The notes: generated by a model not told the origin, from the letters alone. A stretch of 64,000 nt of DNA from Streptomyces sp. Edi2 (GCF_040253635.1 NZ_JBEJGX010000003.1:4179501-4243500); one strand, 5' to 3'. Shown: positions 26,152 through 35,200, counted from the stretch's first letter. Numbers and translations are program-made.

Positions 26152-27515
26152 GCCTTGCCCCCCACCGTGTTCTCGCCCGCCGTGCGCACCACCGGGAGGA
26201 ACGCCGCGACCTCGAAGCCGCCGTCCTCGGTGGGCTCGGCCGTCATCTCGCCGCCCAGCATCTGTACCCGCTCCCGCATGCCCATCACCCCGTGGCCCGC
26301 GCCCGGCGAGGGCTTGGCGAGGCGGCTCGGCGGACCGTTGACGATCCGTACGCCCAGCCCGCCCAGCACATAGGAGATCTCCACCCGTGCGTCGGCGCCC
26401 GGCGAGTGCCGCAGCGCATTGCTCAGCGCCTCCTGCACGATCCGGTACGCGGACAGCTCCACGCCCTGCGGCAGCGCCCGGGGCGAGCCGGTGATCACGG
26501 ACTCGACGGTCAGCCCGGTGCTGCGGAGGCTGTCGAACAGCGCGTCGAGACCGGCGAGCGTCGGCTGCGGGGCCTCCGGGTCGTGCTCGACGAAGGCGTC
26601 CGGGTCGGCGGAGCGGACCACACCGAGGATGCGGCGCAGCTCGGCGAGCGCGGCGACGGCATTCTCCCGGATCGTGGAGAAGGACGTGGCGAGCTCGGGC
26701 GGGGTGTCCTTGACGCGGTAGGGCGCCGCCTCGGCCTGGATGGCGATCACGGACATGTGGTGGGCGACCACATCGTGCAGCTCACGGGCGATGAGGGCGC
26801 GCTCCTCCAGGAGCGTGCGCCGGGAGCGCTCCTCCGCGGTGGCGGTCAGGGTCTCGACGACCTGCCGGCGCTCCTCACGCCAGGCGCGGACCGCGGCGGC
26901 GGAGATCAGCACCACACCGCAGAAGAAGGCGACCGGCGGCAGATCGCCCGGGTCCTTGCCGAGGACCGCCGTCAGCACGGCCGCCACGGCGAAGGTGACC
27001 AGCCACATCTCGACGGCCAGCCGGGGCCGGGTGCGCAGCACCACGAGGACCATCACGGCGAGGTGGGTGGGGAAGGCCCCCGCCCCGACGATGCTGGCGA
27101 ACGGGGACGAGAGAGCCGCGTAGGTGACCGCCGACACGGCGAACGCACCCACCGACAGCCAGTAGGCGCCCACCGGGCGGAAGAGCGTGAGCAACGGCCC
27201 GGCGGCAACCAGCGCGCTGAAGCCGGCGACCACGATGCCGCGCAGCGCGCCGGGCCCGGAGCTGTCGGCGAAGGTCGCCAGGAAGACACACACCGAGAAG
27301 AAGCCGACGGTGAAGTGCGGCAGCCACCGCGCCCAGTGCCGCAGCCGCTTCGGCACGAACGGCAGCCACCGGGACACCTTGGCGTCCTCCAGCGGTGGCA
27401 TCGGACGGAAGGCGAAGGCGCCGACGAACAGGTCCTGGCGCAGCCGGTGCAGGGCCCCATGGGCTATCCGGGCCTCGGAACGCAGGTCGCTCTGCGTCTG
27501 GGTGGTGTCGTTCAC
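26148..27515 (-). CDS. sensor histidine kinase (HisKA_3 / NarX-DesK type)
   Basis: 455-residue membrane kinase. A basic cytosolic head (RIAHGALHRLRQDLFVGAFA ... KRLRHWARWLPH) is followed by about six membrane helices. Then come a helical linker (AWREERRQVVETLTATAEER) and the HisKA_3 dimerisation helix LIARELHDVVAHHMSVIAIQ (phospho-His near residue 245). The ATPase domain has IVQEALSNALRHSPGADARV (N box) and GHGVMGMRERVQMLGGEM (G box). The GTG chosen gives VNDTTQTQSDLRSEARIAHG; no good ribosome site is visible, and a GTG 14 codons upstream (VGTPGGPSLLTVVS) is the alternative. With no outside domain of size, the signal may be sensed in the membrane. Confidence 0.92.
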   Translation of the reverse strand: MNDTTQTQSDLRSEARIAHGALHRLRQDLFVGAFAFRPMPPLEDAKVSRWLPFVPKRLRHWARWLPHFTVGFFSVCVFLATFADSSGPGALRGIVVAGFSALVAAGPLLTLFRPVGAYWLSVGAFAVSAVTYAALSSPFASIVGAGAFPTHLAVMVLVVLRTRPRLAVEMWLVTFAVAAVLTAVLGKDPGDLPPVAFFCGVVLISAAAVRAWREERRQVVETLTATAEERSRRTLLEERALIARELHDVVAHHMSVIAIQAEAAPYRVKDTPPELATSFSTIRENAVAALAELRRILGVVRSADPDAFVEHDPEAPQPTLAGLDALFDSLRSTGLTVESVITGSPRALPQGVELSAYRIVQEALSNALRHSPGADARVEISYVLGGLGVRIVNGPPSRLAKPSPGAGHGVMGMRERVQMLGGEMTAEPTEDGGFEVAAFLPVVRTAGENTVGGKA

Positions 27516-27582
27516 GCTGACAACGGTAAGCAACGACGGGCCCCCGGGCGTCCCCACCAGTGGGGATCTGCCGAGATCCGCC

Positions 27583-28455
27583 TCAAGTACTACAGGTTCG
27601 GTGCAGTTGGGCGACGAGTGTGTGACAGCTGGGGCTGCCGGGGGTGACGGGGCCGTAGTGGCCGACGCCGGGCAGCTCGCGCAGGTCCGTGGTGCCGGGG
27701 CTGCGGGCGGCGTAGCGGCGGGAGAGGTCGAGCGGGACGTCCGGGTCGTCGGTGCCGTGCAGGATCGTGACCGGGACGCCGGCGGGCGGGTGGCACGCCG
27801 GGTCGGCAGCGGCGATCCGTTCCGCGAGGCCGGGCCCCTCGCCGAGCAGTCCGGCGACCGCGCCGTTGCTCAGGCCCAGCGCATGGGCACGGGCGAGGTC
27901 GGCGACGGGTGAGACGGCGAGGACGCGGGAGACGCGGGTGCCGGGGCGGGCGGCGGCGAGCAGCGCGAGCTGGCCGCCCGCGGAGTGGCCGACCAGCACC
28001 AGGTCCCCGCCCCCCGGCAGCGCGCGTACCGCCGCCGCGAGGCCCGCCGTCACGTCGTCGAAGGTCTGCGGCGCCCCGCCGCCCGCACCGACCCTGCGGT
28101 ACTCGGCGAGCGCGACCGGCAGTCCCCGCCCGGCCAGTGCGGCGGCGAGCGGCGACAGATGGCGGCGGTCGTAGGCGGCGCGCCAGAAGCCGCCGTGCAG
28201 GAGGACGACCAGCGAGGGCCCGGCCGCCTGCGCCCGCGCGCCCTCGGCCGACCGCGCGTCGTCCGCCGACCGCGCGCCCTCGGCCACCCGCTCGCCGCCG
28301 GTCACCCCCTCACCGCCGGCCACCCGCTCGCCGTCGGCCGCCCGCGGCAGATACAGGTCGACGATCTGGTCCGGATGCGGCCCGTACGCCACCGTCCGGT
28401 CCGGCGCCACCGGGGCCAGCCCCAGCAGCGCCGCCTCCTCGTCGGCCGCGCTCAC
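27583..28455 (-). CDS. alpha/beta hydrolase, probable N-formylkynurenine formamidase
   Basis: 290-residue hydrolase. Oxyanion motif LVVLLHGGFWRAAYDRRHLS, nucleophile elbow LVLVGHSAGGQLALL, catalytic Asp in LHGTDDPDVPLDLS, and His in LPGVGHYGPVTPGS. These are the esterase/lipase features of arylformamidases. Its GTG overlaps the kynureninase stop (GTGA), and the upstream genes encode tryptophan dioxygenase and kynureninase. It is therefore placed at the missing step, N-formylkynurenine to kynurenine plus formate. The region between residues 36 and 70 is a low-complexity insert made of repeats (GERVAGGEGVTGGERVAEGA, then ARSADDARSAEGARA) not expected in the fold. Confidence 0.85.
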   Translation of the reverse strand: MSAADEEAALLGLAPVAPDRTVAYGPHPDQIVDLYLPRAADGERVAGGEGVTGGERVAEGARSADDARSAEGARAQAAGPSLVVLLHGGFWRAAYDRRHLSPLAAALAGRGLPVALAEYRRVGAGGGAPQTFDDVTAGLAAAVRALPGGGDLVLVGHSAGGQLALLAAARPGTRVSRVLAVSPVADLARAHALGLSNGAVAGLLGEGPGLAERIAAADPACHPPAGVPVTILHGTDDPDVPLDLSRRYAARSPGTTDLRELPGVGHYGPVTPGSPSCHTLVAQLHRTCST

Positions 28456-29762
28456 CCGCCGGCCCCGGCCGCCCCGGACTCGACATCGGGCAGCGCCCTC
28501 AGCACCTCGCCGAGCACCCACGCCGCCCGCTCCGCGTCCGCGAAGGAGGTGTAGAGCGGGGTGAAGCCGAAGCGCAGCACGTCGGGCGGGCGGAAGTCGC
28601 CGACGACCCCGCGCCGGATCAGCTCCTCCATCACCTCTTCCGCCGCGGGGGAACACTCCAGCGACACCTGGCTGCCGCGCCGCCGGTGGTCGTAGGGCGT
28701 GACGGAGCGGGCCCGGCCCGGCGGTACGTAGGCGTTCACGCACTCCAGGAAGAAGTCGGTCAGGGCGAGGCTCTTGGTGCGTACGGCCTCGATGGACACC
28801 CCGTCCCAGACCTCCAGCGCCGCCTCCAGCGCCAGCAGCGACAGGATGTCGGGGGTGCCGACCCGGCCGCGCGTGATGCCCTCGGCGGGGACGTATGCGG
28901 GGTCCATGGCGAACGGATCACCGTGCGAGTTCCAGCCCGGCAGCGGCGATTCGAACCGCTCCTGGAGGCTTTCGCGGATATAGAGGTAGGCGGGCGCCCC
29001 CGGGCCGCCGTTGAGGTACTTGTAGGTGCAGCCCACGGCGAGGTCGACGTGGTGCGCATCGAGGCCGACCGGCAGCGCACCGGCGCTGTGGCACAGGTCC
29101 CAGACGGCGAGCGCGCCCGCGGAGTGCAGTGCGCGGGTGATGCCGGGCAGGTCGTTGAGCCGTCCGGTGCGGTAGTCGACGTGGTTGACCAGCGCCAGCG
29201 CGGTCCGCTCGGTGACCTCGTCGGCGATCCGCGCGGGCTCGACCGGGCGCACCGCGAGGCCGGTCATCCGGGCCGCGGACCGGGCGATATAGCCGTCGGT
29301 CGGGAAGGTCGTGGCATCGACCAGGATCTCCGTACAGCCCTTGCCGGCCATCCGGACGCCGCCCACCACGGCCTTGAAGAGGTTGACGCTGGTCGAGTCG
29401 CCGACCACCACCCGGCCCGGTGCCGCTCCGATCAGCGGCGCGATCTTGTCGCCGACCCGCTCGGGCGCGGTCCACCAGCCGGACTCGGTCCAGGACCGGA
29501 TGCGCAGCTCGCCCCACTCGCGGGCGATGACATCGGCGATCCGGCCGGGCACCGTACGGGGCAGCGCGCCGAGGGAGTTGCCGTCCAGGTAGACCCCGGC
29601 ATCGCCGGAGGCATGGTCGGGCGCGGCGTCGAGGACGAAGCGGTCGCGGATCGCGGCGAGCGGGTCGGCGGCGTCCTGCTCCGCGGCACGCGCGGCCTGT
29701 TCACGGGCGCCGGACGCCCCCTGGAGGCCGGTGTGGTCGGGGTATTCCGGGGTCTCAGACAT
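28452..29762 (-). CDS. kynU: kynureninase
   Basis: 436-residue PLP enzyme that cleaves kynurenine to anthranilate and alanine. Features: YLDGNSLGALPRTVPGRIAD near the start, VVVGDSTSVNLFKAVVGGVR (cofactor phosphate region), LVNHVDYRTGRLNDLPGITR and VWDLCHSAGALPVGLDAHHV (Asp for the pyridine nitrogen). AVGCTYKYLNGGPGAPAYLY carries the Schiff-base Lys, and GWNSHGDPFAMD binds substrate. The ATG lies eight bases inside the end of kynA, and its own stop overlaps the next start, so all three genes are translationally coupled. The product anthranilate feeds tryptophan recycling or secondary metabolism. Confidence 0.97.
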   Translation of the reverse strand: MSETPEYPDHTGLQGASGAREQAARAAEQDAADPLAAIRDRFVLDAAPDHASGDAGVYLDGNSLGALPRTVPGRIADVIAREWGELRIRSWTESGWWTAPERVGDKIAPLIGAAPGRVVVGDSTSVNLFKAVVGGVRMAGKGCTEILVDATTFPTDGYIARSAARMTGLAVRPVEPARIADEVTERTALALVNHVDYRTGRLNDLPGITRALHSAGALAVWDLCHSAGALPVGLDAHHVDLAVGCTYKYLNGGPGAPAYLYIRESLQERFESPLPGWNSHGDPFAMDPAYVPAEGITRGRVGTPDILSLLALEAALEVWDGVSIEAVRTKSLALTDFFLECVNAYVPPGRARSVTPYDHRRRGSQVSLECSPAAEEVMEELIRRGVVGDFRPPDVLRFGFTPLYTSFADAERAAWVLGEVLRALPDVESGAAGAGG

Positions 29763-30663
29763 GGCTGCGCGCCGTCCACAGCTCCGGGAAGACATTCTTG
29801 CGGGCCCGCTTCTCCAGCCAGGCCACCCCCGCGGAGCCACCGGTGCCCATCTTCGCTCCCATGGCCCGCCGGGTCGCGACCAGGTGGTCGTTGCGCCAGC
29901 GCCAGACCAGCTCGGCCACGTCGGTCAGCGCCTCGCCGAGCCGGACGAGGTCGGACTCCTGCGGCCCGGCGTAGATCCCGGCCCAGACGGCCTCGACGGC
30001 CGGGTCCGCCTCGTAGCGCAGCGCGGGATCCCGCCGCAGGACGGCCTCGGGCACGGCATGGCCGCGGCGGGCGAGCAGCCGCAGCACCTCGTCCCACAGG
30101 CTCGGCTCCTGCAGGGCCTTCTCCAGTTCGGCGTGCTCCCGCGAGGCGCCGCGGTGCGGCACCAGCATCGACGCGGACTTCTCACCGAGCAGGAACTCCA
30201 TCCGCCGGTACATGGCGGACTGGAAGCCGGAACCCTCGCCGAGCGCGCTGCGGTAGGCGTTGAACTGCGCCGGGGTCAGCCGGGCGAGCGGCTTCCAGGC
30301 GGCGTTCAGCGCCTCCAGCTCGTAGGTGGAGCGGCGCAGCGCCTCCTCCGCCGTCGTCAGGTCGTCGCGGCGCAGCGCCTCGGCGGCGGTGCTCCACTCA
30401 TGGACGATGACCGTGAACCACAGCTCCATGACCTGGGTGGTGACCAGGAAGACCATCTCGCCGGGGTCGTCGGAGAGCGGGTGCTGCAGGTGGGTGAGGA
30501 CATCCGCCTGGACATAGTCCTCGTACGGGGTCGTACTGCTGCTGCCGATGCTGAGATCCGGGGCGAACGGCGGGTCGGCCTCGGCGGTGGCGGCCGGTGC
30601 GGGACCCGCTGCGGGTGCGGTCGACGCACTGTCCACGGGGTCGATGGGAGACGGCTGCGACAT
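29755..30663 (-). CDS. kynA: tryptophan 2,3-dioxygenase
   Basis: 302-residue heme enzyme that opens the indole ring of tryptophan to give N-formylkynurenine. Signatures: YEDYVQADVLTHLQHP, EMVFLVTTQVMELWFTVIVH (heme pocket helix), GSGFQSAMYRRMEFLLG and WRWRNDHLVATRRAMGAKMG (proximal heme His), then TGGSAGVAWLEKRA. The first 40 residues are an Ala/Pro-rich extension without family similarity. It is the first gene of a three-gene kyn operon. The ATG start was kept; GGACTCCTC-type sequence before it gives only a weak ribosome site on the coding strand (GAGGAGTCCCTC). Confidence 0.97.
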   Translation of the reverse strand: MSQPSPIDPVDSASTAPAAGPAPAATAEADPPFAPDLSIGSSSTTPYEDYVQADVLTHLQHPLSDDPGEMVFLVTTQVMELWFTVIVHEWSTAAEALRRDDLTTAEEALRRSTYELEALNAAWKPLARLTPAQFNAYRSALGEGSGFQSAMYRRMEFLLGEKSASMLVPHRGASREHAELEKALQEPSLWDEVLRLLARRGHAVPEAVLRRDPALRYEADPAVEAVWAGIYAGPQESDLVRLGEALTDVAELVWRWRNDHLVATRRAMGAKMGTGGSAGVAWLEKRARKNVFPELWTARSHV

Positions 30664-30840
30664 GAGGGACTCCTCAGGTGCGAACTACCGGGTAGCGGTC
30701 CGCCCCTTCCTCGTCGGCTCGGGAGCCCCGGTCCCCTCGGGCGCGGGATGACCCGGCCCACTGAAAATGATCCGTGCTGGGCAGCGACCGCGCAAGGGCC
30801 GACCGCGATCACGCGGCCGGCCCGTCGATCTTGCCCGGCG

Positions 30841-30878
30841 CTCCCCGGCAGAAGGGCCGCGGCCCTGCCTGCGGGGAG
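30841..30878 (-). terminator. terminator behind the DUF3151 gene
   Basis: CTCCCCGGCAG pairs with CTGCGGGGAG (one bulged base), enclosing the perfect palindrome AGGGCCGCGGCCCT (30853-30866). It begins 17 bp past the DUF3151 stop in the transcription direction and separates that gene from the kyn operon. Confidence 0.7.
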
Positions 30879-30894
30879 AACTGCCGGCAGTCCC

Positions 30895-31308
30895 TCAGCT
30901 GAGGGTTTCCGCCGCGGTCGGCGAGGAGTCCCGCAGGAAGCCCGAGCAGCGCTCGTACTCCTCCTGCTCACCGATCGTCTGGGCGGCGCGGGCGAGGGCG
31001 TGCAGCGCCCGCAGGAAGCCGCGGTTGGGCTCGTGCTCGAAGGGCACCGGGCCGTGGCCCTTCCAGCCGGCCCGGCGCAGCGCGTCCAGGCCGCGGTGGT
31101 AGCCGGTGCGGGCGTAGGCGTACGACTCCACGACCCGGCCTTGCTCGAAGGCGTCGTCCGCGAGCTGGGCCCAGGCCAGGGAGGAGGTCGGGTACTTCGC
31201 GGCGACATCGGACGGCGCCGTGCCCGAGGCGAGCAGTTCGCGCGGCTCCGGGTCGTCGGGCAGATGGGTCGGGGGCGGTCCCCCGAGCAGGTTCTCGTGA
31301 ATGGCCAT
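30895..31308 (-). CDS. DUF3151 domain-containing protein
   Basis: 137-residue actinobacterial protein: MAIHENLLGGPPPTHLPDDP, ELLASGTAPSDVAAKYPTSS, LAWAQLADDAFEQGRVVESY, AYARTGYHRGLDALRRAGWK and PNRGFLRALHALARAAQTIG. The family is soluble, helical (TPR-like appearance in the middle) and of unknown function. In streptomycetes it commonly neighbours the class II aldolase gene, as here, although a drug exporter gene lies between. The stop is in the palindrome CCCTCAGCTGAGGG, and a terminator follows. Confidence 0.9.
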   Translation of the reverse strand: MAIHENLLGGPPPTHLPDDPEPRELLASGTAPSDVAAKYPTSSLAWAQLADDAFEQGRVVESYAYARTGYHRGLDALRRAGWKGHGPVPFEHEPNRGFLRALHALARAAQTIGEQEEYERCSGFLRDSSPTAAETLS

Positions 31309-31492
31309 GGTTCCCAGTCTGCCTGGTCGCCGGGGCGGGGCGGGCGGCGGCCGGGATCTTGCGCCTTGGGTGGTACGGCGGGGCGGGGGCGGATACGGGC
31401 GGGCCGGCGGCCTGGCGGATAGCGGCGGACGGAGGCTTGGGCGGATCCGGGCGGCCGGCGGCCTTGGCGTACACGGGCCGGAGACCTGGCCC

Positions 31493-33085
31493 TCAGGAGG
31501 TGTCTCCCCCGGCCGGCCGGGGCGGCTGCCCCCCGGTGCCCGGCAGTCCCCCGCTGCCCGGCAGGCGCTCCGCGCCCCGGACCGTGGCCTCGCCCGGATC
31601 CAGCGGCGGTGCACTCACCCCGCAGTGGTAGGTCGTCTCCGCCCGGCAGGGCTCCTCTGCGCCCGCTGCGGCACGCAGCACGTTGGTGCGTACGGTCAGC
31701 ACCGCGAGCAGCGCGCCGATCACCAGGATGCCCGCGCACAGCGGCATGGCCCGCTGGAAGGCCGCGCCGAAGGCGTCCGCCGAGCGGTAGGCCTCCGGGC
31801 CGATGCCCGCCAGCAGCGGCAGCGCGGCCACCGCCATCAGGCTCGCGGCCCGCGCCGCCGCGTTGTTGATACCGCTGGCCAGGCCCGCCCGGTCCACGTT
31901 CACCGACGCCAGCACGGTCGAGGTGAGCGGCGCGACCAGTGTCACCATCCCCGCGCCCAGCACCACCAGCGCGGGCAGCACATCGGTGAAGTACGAGGCC
32001 CCCCGGCCCACCCGCGTCATCAGCAGCATCCCCCCGGCGCACAGCAGCGGTCCGACGGTGAGCGGAATCCGCGGCCCGATGCGCTGCCCCAGCTGGCCCG
32101 AGCGGGCGGACAGCAGCAGCATCAGCACGGTGGTGGGCAGCAGCGCGGTACCGGCCTGCAGCGCCGAGTACCCCACCACGACCTGGAGCTGGAGCACGGA
32201 GAGGAAGAAGAAGCCGCCGAACGCGGCGTAGACGCACACCGTCACGGCGTTGACCGCCGAGAACAGCCGGATGCCGAAGATCGCCGGGGGCAGCATCGGA
32301 TCCTTCCGCCGCCGCTCGACATGGACGAAGAGCACCCCGAGCAGCACCCCGGCCACCGCCGGAACGATCACGCCGGGCCCGGCGCCCCCGCCCGGGGCGG
32401 CGATCAGCGCATAGGTCACCCCGGCCAGCGCCAGCGCCCCCAGCACCGCGCCGGGCACATCGAAGCCACGGCGCTCGGCGGCGTCCCGCTCCCGGGTCTC
32501 GGGGACGTGCCGCAGCGCCACCGGTGCGCACACCGCAGCCAGCGGCACGTTCAGGAAGAACACCCAGCGCCAGCCCGCCCCGTCCACCAGCCAGCCGCCG
32601 ATGAACGGGCCGACCGCCGCGGCCACGCCGCCGAGCCCCGACCAGGCGCCGACCGCCCGCGCCCGGTCATCGGGGTGGAAGACGGCCTGGATCAGGGCCA
32701 GCGAACCGGGGGTGAGCAGCGCCCCGCCGATGCCCTGCAGCGCCCGGGCCGCGACCAGCACCCCGGCGTCCGGCGCGAGCCCGCACAGCAGCGAGGCCGC
32801 GGCGAACCACACCACGCCGATCACGAACACCCGGCGCCGGCCGAAGCGGTCCCCGAGGGCGCCGCCCAGCAGGATCAGCGAGGAGAGGGTGAGCATGTAG
32901 GCGGTGACGGTCCACTGGAGGACCGCCAGATCCGCGTTGAGGTCCTCGCCGATCCTGGGCAGGGCGACATTGACGACGGTGCTGTCGAGCATCGCCATGC
33001 CGGACCCCAGCACGGCCGTCGCCAGCACCCACCGGCCCTGCGCCGAGGTCAGCCGGATCCCGCCGGGCGCACTCGGTTCGCTCAT
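31493..33085 (-). CDS. DHA2-type MFS drug exporter (14-TM)
   Basis: 530-residue proton antiporter of the EmrB/QacA group. GSGMAMLDSTVVNVALPRIG is motif D1 in helix 1, LLGGALGDRFGRRRVFVIGV is motif A, and ALQGIGGALLTPGSLALIQA is helix 4 (motif B region). GVAAAVGPFIGGWLVDGAGW RW is motif C of antiporters, and a total of 14 hydrophobic segments follow. The carboxyl tail is Gly/Pro-rich. The frame runs upstream, but the ATG at MSEPSAPGGIRLTSAQGR fits the family. The substrate is unknown; relatives export hydrophobic cationic drugs. No regulator is adjacent. Confidence 0.92.
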   Translation of the reverse strand: MSEPSAPGGIRLTSAQGRWVLATAVLGSGMAMLDSTVVNVALPRIGEDLNADLAVLQWTVTAYMLTLSSLILLGGALGDRFGRRRVFVIGVVWFAAASLLCGLAPDAGVLVAARALQGIGGALLTPGSLALIQAVFHPDDRARAVGAWSGLGGVAAAVGPFIGGWLVDGAGWRWVFFLNVPLAAVCAPVALRHVPETRERDAAERRGFDVPGAVLGALALAGVTYALIAAPGGGAGPGVIVPAVAGVLLGVLFVHVERRRKDPMLPPAIFGIRLFSAVNAVTVCVYAAFGGFFFLSVLQLQVVVGYSALQAGTALLPTTVLMLLLSARSGQLGQRIGPRIPLTVGPLLCAGGMLLMTRVGRGASYFTDVLPALVVLGAGMVTLVAPLTSTVLASVNVDRAGLASGINNAAARAASLMAVAALPLLAGIGPEAYRSADAFGAAFQRAMPLCAGILVIGALLAVLTVRTNVLRAAAGAEEPCRAETTYHCGVSAPPLDPGEATVRGAERLPGSGGLPGTGGQPPRPAGGDTS

Positions 33086-33243
33086 ACCGCGAGCATGCCC
33101 GTATCCGCGCCCACTCGCCCGCTCGTCCGCTCGCCCGCTCGCCCTGAGCACGCGGCAGGCACGGGTCCAGGCGGACGGCAGGCGCGGGGGCCGGGCACGA
33201 CGAAGGCACCGGGCCCTGGCACGCCAATGACACCCGGACACAC

Positions 33244-33279
33244 CGAAGGCTCCGCATCACGGCGGATGCGGAGCCTTCG
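33244..33279. terminator. strong bidirectional-type terminator behind fba
   Basis: CGAAGGCTCCGCATC and GATGCGGAGCCTTCG, perfect 15-bp arms around ACGGCG. It starts 45 bp past the fba stop on the minus strand. Confidence 0.9.
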
Positions 33280-33323
33280 TGTGCAGCTGTGCGCAGCGGG
33301 ACCGGCCGTGCGGCCGCCCGCGC

Positions 33324-34346
33324 TTACTTGATCTTGGTGCCCGTGGAGCGCAGGTTCTCGCAGGCCTGGGTGACGCGCTGGGCCATTCCGGCCTCGGCCA
33401 GCTTGCCCCAGCTGCGCGGGTCGTAGGCCTTCTTGTTGCCGACCTCGCCGTCGACCTTCAGCACACCGTCGTAGTTACGGAACATGTGGTCCGCGACCGG
33501 GCGGGAGAAGGCGTACTGGGTGTCGGTGTCCAGGTTCATCTTGACCACGCCGTTCTCCAGCGCGGTGGCGATCTCCTCCGGGGTGGAGCCGGAGCCGCCG
33601 TGGAAGACGAAGTCGAACGGGGCGGTCTTGCCGTACTTGGCGCCCACGCCCTCCTGCAGGTCCTTCAGCAGCTCGGGGCGGAGCACGACGTTGCCCGGCT
33701 TGTAGACACCGTGGACATTGCCGAACGAGGCGGCGAGCAGGTAGCGGCCCTTGTCGCCCAGGCCCAGCGCCTCGGCGGTGCGCAGCGCGTCGTCGACCGT
33801 GGTGTAGAGCTCGTCGTTGATCTCGTGGGTGACGCCGTCCTCCTCGCCACCGGTCGGGGTGATCTCGACCTCAAGGATGATCTTGGCGGCGGCGGCCTTG
33901 GCGAGCAGTTCCTGGCCGATGGCCAGGTTGTCGGCCAGGTTCTCGGCCGAGCCGTCCCACATGTGGGACTGGAACAGCGGGTTCTGGCCCTTGGCCACGC
34001 GCTCCGCGGAGATGTCCAGCAGCGGGCGGACATAGCCGTCGAGCTTGTCCTTGGGGCAGTGGTCGGTGTGCAGCGCGACGGTGACGTCGTACTTCTCGGC
34101 CACGACGTGGGCAAACTCGGCGAGCGCGACCGCGCCGGTCACCATGTCCTTGTTGTACTGGCCGCCCAGGAACTCCGCACCACCGGTGGAGATCTGGATG
34201 ATGCCGTCGCTCTGCGCCTCGGCGAACCCACGCAGCGCGGCGTGCAGCGTCTGCGTCGAGGTGACATTGATGGCCGGGTAGGCGAACTTTCCTGCCTTCG
34301 CCCGGTCAAGCATCTCGTTGTAGACCTCGGGGGTTGCGATGGGCAT
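33324..34346 (-). CDS. fba: class II fructose-bisphosphate aldolase
   Basis: 340-residue zinc aldolase of glycolysis and gluconeogenesis (fructose-1,6-bisphosphate to dihydroxyacetone phosphate plus glyceraldehyde-3-phosphate). Signatures: FAYPAINVTSTQTLHAALRG, VTVALHTDHCPKDKLDGYVR (zinc His and catalytic Asp), LEVEITPTGGEEDGVTHEIN and LAASFGNVHGVYKPGNVVLR (zinc His). DFVFHGGSGSTPEEIATALE (zinc His, phosphate loop) and VVKMNLDTDTQYAFSRPVAD follow. ATG start, GGAG upstream. The gene is single, with a strong terminator. A parS site lies in its 218-bp upstream region. Confidence 0.98.
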   Translation of the reverse strand: MPIATPEVYNEMLDRAKAGKFAYPAINVTSTQTLHAALRGFAEAQSDGIIQISTGGAEFLGGQYNKDMVTGAVALAEFAHVVAEKYDVTVALHTDHCPKDKLDGYVRPLLDISAERVAKGQNPLFQSHMWDGSAENLADNLAIGQELLAKAAAAKIILEVEITPTGGEEDGVTHEINDELYTTVDDALRTAEALGLGDKGRYLLAASFGNVHGVYKPGNVVLRPELLKDLQEGVGAKYGKTAPFDFVFHGGSGSTPEEIATALENGVVKMNLDTDTQYAFSRPVADHMFRNYDGVLKVDGEVGNKKAYDPRSWGKLAEAGMAQRVTQACENLRSTGTKIK

Positions 34347-34481
34347 CTGTCCGCTCCTTCAGGTATGCGGGTGTGCTTTCTTGGCCCTGACCAGGGGGCG
34401 AGGACTTCGCCGAGCACATCTTCCCAGACTCGGCGGATTGCTCCACATCCCGCGCCCGGCCGTCCCGCAGTGTGGGCGGCC

Positions 34482-34497
34482 GGTTTCACGTGAAACC
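34482..34497. promoter_or_regulatory. parS: parS site (ParB-binding centromere sequence)
   Basis: GGTTTCACGTGAAACC, a perfect 16-bp palindrome containing the Streptomyces parS core GTTTCACGTGAAAC without mismatch. It lies between fba and pyrE. ParB loading at such sites organises the origin region during sporulation septation. Confidence 0.88.
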
Positions 34498-34564
34498 AGC
34501 CGCCCCTCGCCAAAGCCGCAGTTCAGCGCGGTTTCGCTGGATTTCGCACGGCCCTCCGCCGAGG

Positions 34565-35107
34565 TCAGCTCAGGCCGAGGTCGCCGAGCTGGTAGCCGGT
34601 GATGTAGGGGAGCCCGGCCTCCGCGATCGCGGACTCGGCACCCCGGTCGACGATCGTTGCGACCGCAACGACCTCGGCGCCCGCCTCACGCGCCGCCTCG
34701 ACGGCGGTCAGCGGGGAGCCGCCGGTGGTGGAGGTGTCCTCGACGACCAGAACCCGGCGGCCCTTGATGTCCGGACCCTCGATACGGCGCTGCATACCGT
34801 GCGCCTTCTGCGCCTTGCGGACCACGAACGCGTCCAGCCGGCCGCCGCGGGCGGCGGAGGCGTGCAGCATCGAGGTCGCGACCGGGTCGGCACCGAGCGT
34901 CAGCCCGCCGACGGCGTCGTAGTCGAGGTCGGCGGTGATCTCCAGCATCAGCTGTCCGACCAGCGGCGCGGCCTCGCCGTCCAGGGTGATCCGGCGCAGG
35001 TCGATGTAGTAGTCGGCCTCCTTGCCGGAGGAAAGCGTCACCTTGCCGTGCACCACGGCCTTGTCCTTGATCTGCTGCAGCAGCTCGCCGCGCACGTCGT
35101 CACTCAT
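34565..35107 (-). CDS. pyrE: orotate phosphoribosyltransferase
   Basis: 180-residue enzyme adding phosphoribose to orotate to give OMP in pyrimidine synthesis. Features: GKVTLSSGKEADYYIDLRRI (substrate region), GGLTLGADPVATSMLHAS, LDAFVVRKAQKAHGMQRRIE (active-site loop Lys residues) and GRRVLVVEDTSTTGGSPLTA (PRPP-binding loop). ATG start MSDDVRGELL. The gene is alone; the other pyr genes are not in this window. Confidence 0.97.
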   Translation of the reverse strand: MSDDVRGELLQQIKDKAVVHGKVTLSSGKEADYYIDLRRITLDGEAAPLVGQLMLEITADLDYDAVGGLTLGADPVATSMLHASAARGGRLDAFVVRKAQKAHGMQRRIEGPDIKGRRVLVVEDTSTTGGSPLTAVEAAREAGAEVVAVATIVDRGAESAIAEAGLPYITGYQLGDLGLS

Positions 35108-35200
35108 GCGCACGAGCTTAAGGGCTGCCCCGTCACCCCCGGCAGCCGCACACAGCCCCGCGGCAGGCACACGTGGCTGCCGCGGCAGGCGCACGACGAC

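Noticed and set aside
27583..30663. kyn operon as part of a secondary-metabolite pathway
   Set aside because: Kynurenine genes do occur in such clusters, but here they are flanked by housekeeping genes and form the ordinary three-gene tryptophan degradation operon.
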